Shown: piece by piece, positions 1 to 5,660 of the stretch
Layout: the number at the start of each line of letters is the position of its first letter
How positions within the stretch are numbered: the first letter of the stretch is position 1
Assembly: GCA_030613445.1 (NCBI GenBank)
Contig: JAUWLY010000150.1
Location: 1-6,957 of the forward strand
From: Candidatus Stahliibacteriota bacterium
Lineage (GTDB): Bacteria; Hydrothermota; Tepidihabitantia; SM23-42
Length of the DNA: 6,957 bases
Direction: 5' to 3'
Position numbers and translations under genes: made by a program
Notes under the pieces: model-generated
Database searches by the model: none
What the model saw: only the letters and a program-made list of their open reading frames with translations
What the model was told of the DNA's origin: nothing

Positions 1-314
1 TCAAAGTGTCTGCGTCACAGTATCGCTCAGCAGAGAATAAGGTGATCTTGTCTGTGAAAGAAAGCAAAGTCAACGTAGATAAGAACCTGCGTATCATGGA
101 ACTCTACAAGAAATCAATCATACCGCAAACTGAAGCAAATCTAAAATCAGCATTTGTCGCATACGAAGCTAGGCAAATTGATTTCCTCAGCTTACTTGAA
201 AGTGAACGTATGCAGATACAGGCTGAATTGGATTACTACAAAGCTCAGACCAGGCTATTTAAAGCTGTCGCCGATCTTGAAAAAGCAATTGGCATAGCTT
301 TTAGTGAAATGTAA
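1..314 (+). CDS. TolC/CusC-family outer-membrane efflux channel, C-terminal part (5' end outside window)
   Basis: This is the last 104 residues or so of an outer-membrane efflux protein, read in the frame whose first complete codon is at base 3. The gene enters from the left edge, and the GTG at base 6 is an internal codon, not a start. The visible part is almost all amphipathic helix. It includes LYKKSIIPQTEANLKSAF, then YEARQIDFLSLLESER, then a tyrosine-rich helix ending in LEKAIG. That is the usual closing pattern of TolC/CusC proteins: 'lY...iiPqae...l.aaf..Y..g..dfl.lldaer', an aromatic helix, then 'Le.aiG'. The family forms a trimeric channel through the outer membrane and a periplasmic tunnel that docks on an RND pump and its adaptor. 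The stop lies 13 bases before the adaptor start, so the gene is probably the first or an early member of the efflux operon. Metal specificity cannot be read from this fragment and is inferred from the neighbours. Confidence 0.87.
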   Translation, partial: KVSASQYRSAENKVILSVKESKVNVDKNLRIMELYKKSIIPQTEANLKSAFVAYEARQIDFLSLLESERMQIQAELDYYKAQTRLFKAVADLEKAIGIAFSEM

Positions 315-317
315 CCC

Positions 318-323
318 AGGAGG
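318..323 (+). promoter_or_regulatory. Shine-Dalgarno site fixing the adaptor start at 328
   Basis: AGGAGG lies 4 bases before the ATG at 328. It rules out the longer in-frame GTG at 304, which would place this site inside the coding sequence and put eight polar residues before the signal peptide. Confidence 0.85.
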
Positions 324-327
324 AAAT

Positions 328-1656
328 ATGTTAAAAAAAGCAATCATTTCGATCGGTGTGTTTATTCTAATAAGCGGATCGATATTTGTAATTGCCTGTG
401 CGCAAAGAAAAGAAAAGTTAGTGCCCGAAACGGATATCCTCGGGCAAGAAACTATCTGTCCAGTTATGGGTAATCAGTTTGAAATAACCAAATATACCCC
501 GGTTATTGAATACAAAGGTACGAAATACTATTTCTGCTGCGCTGGTTGCGATAAAGATTTTGCTGAAAATCCGGAAAAATACATAAAAACCATGGGGGAA
601 TCCCCACAAGCTGAAAAGCACGAAGAAAATGAAGAAAGAAATGTCCTGCATTGGACGTGTTCCATGCATCCTGAGGTCAAAGCCGATGAAGATGGTAACT
701 GTCCAATCTGCAACATGGGTCTTATGCCGGTTTATGAGAAAAATGGACCGGGAGAATCCTTGCATTTGAATGATAACGCGATGTTTCTGGCAGGTATCAA
801 GATGACACCTGCTGTGAAAAATCAGCTTTACAACAAAATCCAAACCATTGGCAAAGTAGCATATGACCCTGAATTGGTTGTTGCTCAAGAAGAATACTTA
901 AATGCAGTTGAAATGATGGAATCACTTAAAGGATCTGGCAATATCACTGTTGAGCGAACAAAGAGTGTTGTCGAAAAATCCAGATACAAATTAAGGTTGC
1001 TTGGTATGGATAATGTGGAAATTGAAAGACTCAAAAAAACAAAGCAAATAGATAGGTCTCTGATCATGCCTGAACGTGAAACATGGATATATGCAGAGTT
1101 GTACGAATCTGATATAGCATGGGTCAAGAAAGGACAGAAGGTAACAGTTACTTCGCCTGCCTATCCGGATAAGGAACTTCATGGAAAAATAAGATCCATT
1201 AACCCTATTCTAAACGATAAGACAAGGTCAGTACAAATACGAATTTGCCTTGCCAATGTACACTTATTTTTAAAACCTGCTATGTATGTTGATGTTGTGA
1301 TAAAATCAGTATATGGATCGCAAACAATGCAGAAAAACGGTGGTATCATAACAGTGCCAAAAACCGCAGTCCTGGACACAGGGAACCGTAAGATTGCATG
1401 GGTCTATCTTGGTGACGGCAGGTTCGAACCGAGACAGTTGAAAATAGGACCGGTTGGCATAGTCCAAAAAGCGGACATCAATGTGCGTTCCTATCCTATC
1501 CTTCATGGTATTGAGGAAAATGAAATCGTAGTGACAAATGGTAACTTCTTAATAGATTCTGAAAGTCAAATCAGTGGCATAGCAGCACTTGAGTACGGTG
1601 GAGCAATTGGCATTGAAGAAACCCACGAAACACCGGGCAGTGAACACGAGCAGTAA
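328..1656 (+). CDS. cusB: CusB-like RND periplasmic adaptor lipoprotein with YHS and heavy-metal-binding domains
   Basis: A 442-residue membrane-fusion (adaptor) protein of a heavy-metal RND pump. Residues 1-24 are a lipoprotein signal peptide: a Lys-Lys N-terminus, a hydrophobic core and lipobox VIAC with Cys24, so it should be anchored to a membrane lipid. Residues about 43-86 are a YHS/TRASH-type metal-binding domain (CPVMG with Cys44, then YYFCCAGC with Cys70, Cys71 and Cys74, ending NPEKYI). Residues about 108-136 are a heavy-metal-binding domain (WTCSMHPEV...GNCPICNMGLMPV, with Cys111, His114, Cys125 and Cys128). The adaptor body follows: GKVAYDPE, an AQEEYL-type helical hairpin (183-240), then a beta-barrel (WIYAELYESDIAWVKKGQKV; TRSVQIRI; LKPAMYVDVVI) and a membrane-proximal domain starting near ITVPKTAVLDTG. 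Both segments that normally make the lipoyl domain on either side of the hairpin seem to be absent. The C-terminus is His/Glu-rich. The gene sits between the outer-membrane channel and cusA. Cu/Ag specificity is inferred from the metal-binding modules and the pump. Confidence 0.9.
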   Translation: MLKKAIISIGVFILISGSIFVIACAQRKEKLVPETDILGQETICPVMGNQFEITKYTPVIEYKGTKYYFCCAGCDKDFAENPEKYIKTMGESPQAEKHEENEERNVLHWTCSMHPEVKADEDGNCPICNMGLMPVYEKNGPGESLHLNDNAMFLAGIKMTPAVKNQLYNKIQTIGKVAYDPELVVAQEEYLNAVEMMESLKGSGNITVERTKSVVEKSRYKLRLLGMDNVEIERLKKTKQIDRSLIMPERETWIYAELYESDIAWVKKGQKVTVTSPAYPDKELHGKIRSINPILNDKTRSVQIRICLANVHLFLKPAMYVDVVIKSVYGSQTMQKNGGIITVPKTAVLDTGNRKIAWVYLGDGRFEPRQLKIGPVGIVQKADINVRSYPILHGIEENEIVVTNGNFLIDSESQISGIAALEYGGAIGIEETHETPGSEHEQ

Positions 1657-1669
1657 GATCAGATTTGTC

Positions 1670-1686
1670 ATTGTCAACTTGACAAT
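1670..1686 (+). promoter_or_regulatory. Perfect inverted repeat in the cusB-cusA gap (possible operator or RNA hairpin)
   Basis: ATTGTCAA-C-TTGACAAT is an 8-bp perfect inverted repeat around one central base, ending 14 bases before the cusA start. The one-base centre favours a protein-bound DNA dyad over an RNA hairpin, since an RNA loop would need inner pairs to open. Its right arm contains TTGACA, a consensus -35 hexamer. The only -10-like hexamer near it (TATGAT at 1700-1705, 15-bp spacer) would start transcription inside cusA, so I do not call a promoter here. The symmetry is seen; the function is unknown. Confidence 0.4.
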
Positions 1687-1700
1687 AATCATACACTAAT

Positions 1701-4700
1701 ATGATTGAAAGAATCATTGAAATCTGTTTAAAAAATAGGCTACTTGTTATTACCGCATTCATCTTAATAATTCTCTGGGGTATCTTTGCAATGGTCAATA
1801 CACCAGTCGATGCGATCCCAGATATCGGTGAACTTCAGGTTATCGTTTATGTGGAATGGCCAGGAAGAAGCCCAAAAGACGTTGAAGACCAGGTCATTTA
1901 CCCGCTGACCACAAAACTCATGGGTACTCCAGGTATGAAAACTATCCGCTCATCATCAGCATTCGGCTTCGGTCTGGTTAATTTAATCTTCAAAGAAAGT
2001 ATCGATTTCTATTGGGCAAGAACCAGAGTTCTCGAGCGACTGAATTTCGCAACTACTGACCTGCCCGTTGACGCCAAAGTTACTCTGGGGCCTGATGTCA
2101 CGGCGGTTGGACAAATATTCTGGTATACAATTGAAAATGGCTACTATTGTCCGTATCATCCACACCAATACTATTCAGAACCAGGCACCTGTCCGGAAGA
2201 TAATGAGGACCTTATTGCATCAACATACGATTTAAGCGAACTTCGCAGCATCCAGGATTGGTATGTCCGCTACCAACTCAACTCAGTACAAGGAGTTTCA
2301 GAAGTGGCATCAGTTGGCGGTTTTGTAAAGGAATATCAGATTGATATTGATCCCAAAAGGCTTATCTATCATGATATAAAAATCACTGAACTTCTGAATG
2401 TTATTAAGAATTCCAATATTGACGTTGGTGCAAAAGTTTTCGAAGAAGGAAGTATAGAATTCGTCATACGGGGATTGGGTTTTATAAAAACCATTGAAGA
2501 TATCGAAAACATTGCAGTACACACATATGACGGGGTACCTGTATACATTAAAAATCTTGGCAATGTCGCGATAGGTCCTGCTTTTCGTCGGAGTGCACTT
2601 GATAAAGTAGGTACCGAAGCAACCGGTGGTGTTGTGGTCATGCGTTATGGTGAAAACCCTCTTAAAGTTATCGAACGCCTAAAAATCAAGATAAAAGAAC
2701 TTGAGATCGGTCTACCCCCTGGCGTGAGGATCGTCCCCTTTTATGACCGTTCTGGTCTGATCAATCGTACGATAAACACGTTGAAAAATGCTCTGACCCA
2801 GGAAATAGTCATTACCGTCATTGTTATTGTGGTTTTTCTTCTTCATTTTTTCGGTAGCTTGATTATCTCCATTGTATTGCCGATCGGAATCCTGGTCTCT
2901 TTCATACTAATGCGTATCTTCGGTGTTGACGCTAATATCATGTCCTTGGGAGGAATAGCAATTGCGATCGGCGTGATGGTTGATGCTGGGTCGGTTCTTG
3001 TCGAGAACATCCATCGAAAACTTGCTGAAAATCAAAACCGGATGTCCGAACATATTCGAAATAGATTGGAAGTCACGGTTGACGCAGCTAAAGAAGTAGG
3101 AAAACCTGTTTTTTTCGCGCTATTAACAACTATTGTAGGTTTCGTACCAGTCTTTGCCCTCACTGGTCAAGCTGGTAAACTCTTTAAGCCATTAGCATAT
3201 ACGAAAACATTTGCTATGGTTGGAGCCGCATTAATAGCAGTGTGTCTGATGCCAACCCTCGCCTATTTCTTACTACATGGGAGATTAAAACTTCCTGATG
3301 AAAATGTTATTTCTCGCTCATTGAGGAGAATATACCGTCCGATCATGAAAACCATCCTCGACAAGAAATGGATCGTCATAGCCATTTCCATTTTTATTCT
3401 ATTTGGTGGCATTACTCTTTCTGGCTTCGTAAAACAAGAATTTATGCCGCCCTTAAATGAAGGTGACCTACTATTTATGCCCGTACTTCTACCTGGTGCA
3501 TCTCTGACTCAGGTAATGGAAGTTATGAAAAAGCAGGATATCATAATAAAAAATGAATTCCCCGATGAAGTTGAATGGGTAGTTGGAAAGCTAGGACGTG
3601 CTGAAACACCAACTGATCCTGCACCGATTACGATGATCGAAACTATTATTCATCTTAAACCTGAAAAAATGTGGCGAAAGAATATAACCCGGGAGAAGCT
3701 TATAGCTGCGATACAAGAAAAAACAAAAATCCCTGGAGTAAGTCCTATTATGACCCAGCCGATACGTAATAGGATTGATATGCTTGCTACCGGGATTCAA
3801 ACCCCGGTGGGTATAAAAGTATTTGGACCTGATCTTAAAACAATTGAGAAAATCGCGGCAAAGCTTGAAAAAATTGTTTTCGATATTCAAGGTGTTTCAA
3901 GTGCTTTTGCTGAACGAACAGGCAGCCGTCCCTATTTTGAGATCGAAATAAATAGAAATGCAATAGCACGCTATAGCATACAGCTGCAGACAGTACAAAA
4001 GGTCATTTCAATGGTTATCGGAGGCATGGCGGTCACCTACACGGTTGAAGGTCGGGAGCGTTATCCGATAAGAGTTCGTTATATGCGTGATTTTAGAGAT
4101 AGCCAAGAGGCTTTGGGCAAGATATTCGTTCCGAGCCTCGACGGTAAACATATCCCGCTGAATCTTCTCGTTCATTTCCGGAAAACTTCAGGACCCGCCA
4201 TGATACAATCTGAAAATACTATGCCCTATTTTAGGGTGTTTATCAACATCAACCAAGAAAAAACTGGTCTTATAGACTTTGTCAAACTAGCTAAGAAAAA
4301 AGTACAGGATAATATCAACGCTGGAAAGTTAGTGATACCCGCCGGTTATTACCTCACCTGGAGCGGGCAGTTTGAAGCTGAGAACGAAGCACGCAAGAGG
4401 TTATCTATTGTACTACCCATATGTCTTGCTATAATTTTACTCATTCTCTATATGGCATTCAAAGATTCAATATCGGTATTGCTGACCGCAATAGGGCTTC
4501 CATTTGCTCTTGCTGGCGGGATCATTCCTCTGGTCATTCTCAATTTCAAATTTTCAACTGCAGTATGGATAGGATTCATCGCCTTGTTCGGCATCGCGAC
4601 AGACAATGCTGTAGTCTTGCTTTCCACACTACAGAATATCTTCAAACAAAAGAATATAAGGAGTGTCGAAAATGTTAGAACAGCAGTACTCAATGCCGGG

Positions 4701-4910
4701 CTCTTGCGTGTACGACCAATCATGATGACCACGCTAACAACGATCCTTGCACTCACGCCGATCATGTTCTTCACCTCAGCTGGCTCTGAAATGATTAAAC
4801 CAATGGCTTCACCGATAATTGGTGGATTAATCACCGCGACCTTTACAAATCTATTTCTTGTCCCGGTGCTCTATGCGTGGTTCAAAGAAAGAAAAGTATC
4901 ACGCTCATGA
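1701..4910 (+). CDS. cusA: CusA-like heavy-metal RND efflux pump, Cu(I)/Ag(I) type
   Basis: A 1069-residue inner-membrane proton-driven pump, close to normal CusA/CzcA length with a small insertion. The start MIERIIEICLKNRLLVITAF is the standard family N-terminus and first membrane helix. Porter and docking regions follow (TPVDAIPDIGELQV, WPGRSPKDVEDQV, ELRSIQDWYVRYQL). Membrane helices cluster at about 363-530, near 555-575 and at 900-1060. Helix 4 carries the proton-relay aspartate (VMVDAGSVLVEN, Asp428). The three methionines that line the E. coli CusA Cu/Ag site (family knowledge: M573, M623, M672) have counterparts here: Met593 (GDLLFMP), Met645 (APITMIET) and Met694 (NRIDMLATGI), which supports Cu(I)/Ag(I) over Zn/Co/Cd. 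Helix 10 has Asp968 (GIATDNAVVLL) where E. coli CusA has Glu. Residues about 146-173 are a Cys/His insertion absent from the E. coli protein. No Shine-Dalgarno is visible before the ATG, and the adaptor gene ends 44 bases upstream. Transport polarity and family are sure; the exact metal is inferred. Confidence 0.95.
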   Translation: MIERIIEICLKNRLLVITAFILIILWGIFAMVNTPVDAIPDIGELQVIVYVEWPGRSPKDVEDQVIYPLTTKLMGTPGMKTIRSSSAFGFGLVNLIFKESIDFYWARTRVLERLNFATTDLPVDAKVTLGPDVTAVGQIFWYTIENGYYCPYHPHQYYSEPGTCPEDNEDLIASTYDLSELRSIQDWYVRYQLNSVQGVSEVASVGGFVKEYQIDIDPKRLIYHDIKITELLNVIKNSNIDVGAKVFEEGSIEFVIRGLGFIKTIEDIENIAVHTYDGVPVYIKNLGNVAIGPAFRRSALDKVGTEATGGVVVMRYGENPLKVIERLKIKIKELEIGLPPGVRIVPFYDRSGLINRTINTLKNALTQEIVITVIVIVVFLLHFFGSLIISIVLPIGILVSFILMRIFGVDANIMSLGGIAIAIGVMVDAGSVLVENIHRKLAENQNRMSEHIRNRLEVTVDAAKEVGKPVFFALLTTIVGFVPVFALTGQAGKLFKPLAYTKTFAMVGAALIAVCLMPTLAYFLLHGRLKLPDENVISRSLRRIYRPIMKTILDKKWIVIAISIFILFGGITLSGFVKQEFMPPLNEGDLLFMPVLLPGASLTQVMEVMKKQDIIIKNEFPDEVEWVVGKLGRAETPTDPAPITMIETIIHLKPEKMWRKNITREKLIAAIQEKTKIPGVSPIMTQPIRNRIDMLATGIQTPVGIKVFGPDLKTIEKIAAKLEKIVFDIQGVSSAFAERTGSRPYFEIEINRNAIARYSIQLQTVQKVISMVIGGMAVTYTVEGRERYPIRVRYMRDFRDSQEALGKIFVPSLDGKHIPLNLLVHFRKTSGPAMIQSENTMPYFRVFININQEKTGLIDFVKLAKKKVQDNINAGKLVIPAGYYLTWSGQFEAENEARKRLSIVLPICLAIILLILYMAFKDSISVLLTAIGLPFALAGGIIPLVILNFKFSTAVWIGFIALFGIATDNAVVLLSTLQNIFKQKNIRSVENVRTAVLNAGLLRVRPIMMTTLTTILALTPIMFFTSAGSEMIKPMASPIIGGLITATFTNLFLVPVLYAWFKERKVSRS
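2136..2219 (+). other. Cys/His-rich insertion in CusA resembling a degenerate heavy-metal-binding domain
   Basis: This covers codons of about residues 146-173 of the pump. Ordinary CusA proteins pass directly from 'FWYTLE' to 'YDLAELRSLQDW'. Here about 28 residues lie between: YYCPYHP with Cys150 and His153 (and His155), then a spacer, then EPGTCPEDNEDL with Cys164. The layout C-P-x-H-P...PGxCP...L copies the heavy-metal-binding domain 'YTCPMHPE...PGKCPxCGMxL', which the adaptor carries in complete form at residues 108-136. In this copy the methionine is Tyr and the last cysteine of CPxC is Asp. The reading frame is intact through it. Metal binding is an inference from the pattern. Confidence 0.6.
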
Positions 4911-4911
4911 C

Positions 4912-4939
4912 TTGACATACCTGATTACTAATATAGAAT
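4912..4939 (+). promoter_or_regulatory. Sigma70-like promoter of the DUF302 gene
   Basis: TTGACA (4912-4917) and TAGAAT (4934-4939) are separated by 16 bp: a perfect -35 and a 5/6 match to the -10. The -35 begins one base after the cusA stop. Transcription would start near 4946 and give a leader of about 28 nt, so the DUF302 gene can be expressed apart from the efflux operon. No terminator is visible before it, so read-through from cusA is also possible. Confidence 0.7.
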
Positions 4940-4960
4940 TAACAAAGATATATTCTTCAA

Positions 4961-4967
4961 AAGGAGG
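4961..4967 (+). promoter_or_regulatory. Shine-Dalgarno site of the DUF302 gene
   Basis: AAGGAGG ends 6 bases before the ATG at 4974, an optimal spacing that fixes this start. Confidence 0.85.
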
Positions 4968-4973
4968 ATCGTC

Positions 4974-5357
4974 ATGGAATATGGCTTTGTGAAACACATT
5001 GATTTACCATTCGACAAAGTACTGACCAAAGTTGAAGAACAATTAAAAAATGAGGGCTTTGGAATTCTCACAAAAATTGATGTAAAGAAAAAACTCAAAG
5101 AAAAACTGGATATTGAATTCTCCAGCTACGTAATACTTGGCGCCTGCAATCCAAAAATGGCTCACCAGGCGATTTCTGTCGAATGGGATATTGGTCTATT
5201 ACTCCCGTGTAATGTAATCGTATATGAAAAGGGCCAAAAAGTAGGGGTCGGAATCATTAAACCTACCCAGGCTATGAAAGATATTCAGAATGATGAACTA
5301 AAGAGAATTGCCACTGAGGTAGAATCGAAACTGAAACGGGTATTCGATAGTATCTGA
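4974..5357 (+). CDS. DUF302 domain protein
   Basis: A 127-residue soluble protein consisting of one DUF302 domain. The recognisable family landmarks are in order: GFGILTKIDVKKKLKEKL (residues 28-45), then YVILGACNP with Cys58, then an AHQAI helix, then IGLLLPCNV with Cys79. A C-terminal acidic/basic helix (ELKRIATEVESKLKRVFDSI) closes it. There is no signal peptide or membrane segment, so it should be cytoplasmic. The domain is known as a small alpha/beta fold that dimerises; its biochemical role is not established. The conserved pair Cys58 and Cys79 could bind a metal or thiol ligand, but that is only a possibility. The gene stands 63 bp behind cusA with its own promoter and strong ribosome-binding site, which suggests a related but separately controlled job, for instance in metal or redox stress. 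Family assignment is firm; function is unknown. Confidence 0.9.
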   Translation: MEYGFVKHIDLPFDKVLTKVEEQLKNEGFGILTKIDVKKKLKEKLDIEFSSYVILGACNPKMAHQAISVEWDIGLLLPCNVIVYEKGQKVGVGIIKPTQAMKDIQNDELKRIATEVESKLKRVFDSI

Positions 5358-5403
5358 GTATTGCAAGCTTAAGCGCTGTAACTCTATCATTTCAATAAAA
5401 CTA
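5358..5403 (+). other. Gap after the DUF302 gene with no clear terminator
   Basis: The 46 bases between the DUF302 stop and the next promoter contain a short GCTTAAGC palindrome but no GC-rich stem followed by a T-run. I see no intrinsic terminator here. Confidence 0.4.
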
Positions 5404-5431
5404 TTGACATTGTCTCATTTCTCAATATAAT
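5404..5431 (+). promoter_or_regulatory. Full-consensus sigma70 promoter of the FTR/ABC operon
   Basis: TTGACA (5404-5409) and TATAAT (5426-5431) with a 16-bp spacer match the consensus at all twelve positions. The predicted start is around 5437-5439, which gives a 5' leader of about 310 nt before the FTR start codon at 5749. The -35 overlaps a small dyad, GACA-T-TGTC (5406-5414). A promoter this strong before a long leader fits control after initiation, for example by RNA structure. Confidence 0.8.
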
Positions 5432-5463
5432 TCTATAGTGAATAGTTCAATGCTATTTTACTC

Positions 5464-5532
5464 TGGAGCTAAGGAGTGAGGCTTGAGAATCGCAGGCTCG
5501 GTCGAGTCTGCACCACGAACACAAGCACTCTT
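5464..5532 (+). ncRNA. Structured leader module, copy 1
   Basis: The order is TGGAG (5464-5468), AGTGA-GGCTT (5475-5484), a hairpin at 5492-5511, then CACCACGAA (5511-5519). The hairpin is GCAGGCTC, loop GGTC, GAGTCTGC: 8 bp with one G-U pair. It is enclosed by GCTTG (5481-5485) pairing with CAAGC (5522-5526), and outside that AGGAGT (5472-5477) can pair with ACTCTT (5527-5532), leaving a 3-nt bulge. The result is a continuous three-part stem with an internal loop whose 3' strand is the ACCACGAACA segment shared with copy 2. Pairings were found by eye; no energies were calculated. Confidence 0.5.
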
Positions 5533-5585
5533 CTTATCACCCACCGCAATACACAGATAAAACATTATCACCTAATAATAAAACA

Positions 5586-5660
5586 TGGAGGGAAAAAGTG
5601 ATGGCTTTCGTATGGAAGCCAGTTGGTTTCCAGCACCACAAATTCTTACGCTACAAAGGC
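5586..5660 (+). ncRNA. Structured leader module, copy 2
   Basis: The order is the same as in copy 1: TGGAG (5586-5590), AGTGATGGCTT (5597-5607), a hairpin at 5613-5632, then CACCACAAA (5634-5642). The hairpin is TGGAAGCC, loop AGTT, GGTTTCCA: 8 bp with one G-U pair and a sequence unlike copy 1. CGTA (5609-5612) can pair with TACG (5647-5650), and GCTTT (5604-5608) with AAAG-G-C (5655-5660). An alternative stem, GGCTT (5603-5607) with AAGCC (5616-5620), would compete with the main hairpin, so two exclusive folds are possible. The region also contains the start of a 55-codon reading frame, listed separately. Confidence 0.5.

Noticed and set aside
304..327. GTG start for the adaptor at 304, overlapping the channel gene
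   Set aside because: It would place eight polar residues before the signal peptide, and the strong AGGAGG at 318-323 points to the ATG at 328.
418..888. Minus-strand open frame of 156 codons opposite the adaptor
   Set aside because: It lies wholly inside the well-supported adaptor gene, shows no family resemblance, and its Cys/Phe-rich content is the complement of the YHS and metal-binding region.
1679..1705. Promoter for cusA (TTGACA with TATGAT)
   Set aside because: The spacer is 15 bp, and the -10 overlaps the start codon, so a transcript would begin inside the gene and lose the first membrane helix.
4448..4834. Minus-strand open frame of 128 codons opposite the end of cusA
   Set aside because: It is the antisense of conserved pump membrane helices, with no ribosome-binding site or recognisable domain.
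5492..5511. Intrinsic terminator
   Set aside because: The stem is GC-rich but is followed by ACCACGAACACAAG rather than a T-run.
5464..5520. tRNA or tRNA fragment (an ACCA follows the hairpin)
   Set aside because: There is no T-arm GTTCGA loop, anticodon arm or acceptor pairing; the hairpin has a 4-base loop.
5483..5560. 25-codon frame from a TTG with AAGGAG upstream
   Set aside because: It starts with a rare start codon, is short and without family, and its ribosome-binding site lies in the predicted stem of RNA module 1. Mentioned as a possible leader peptide only.
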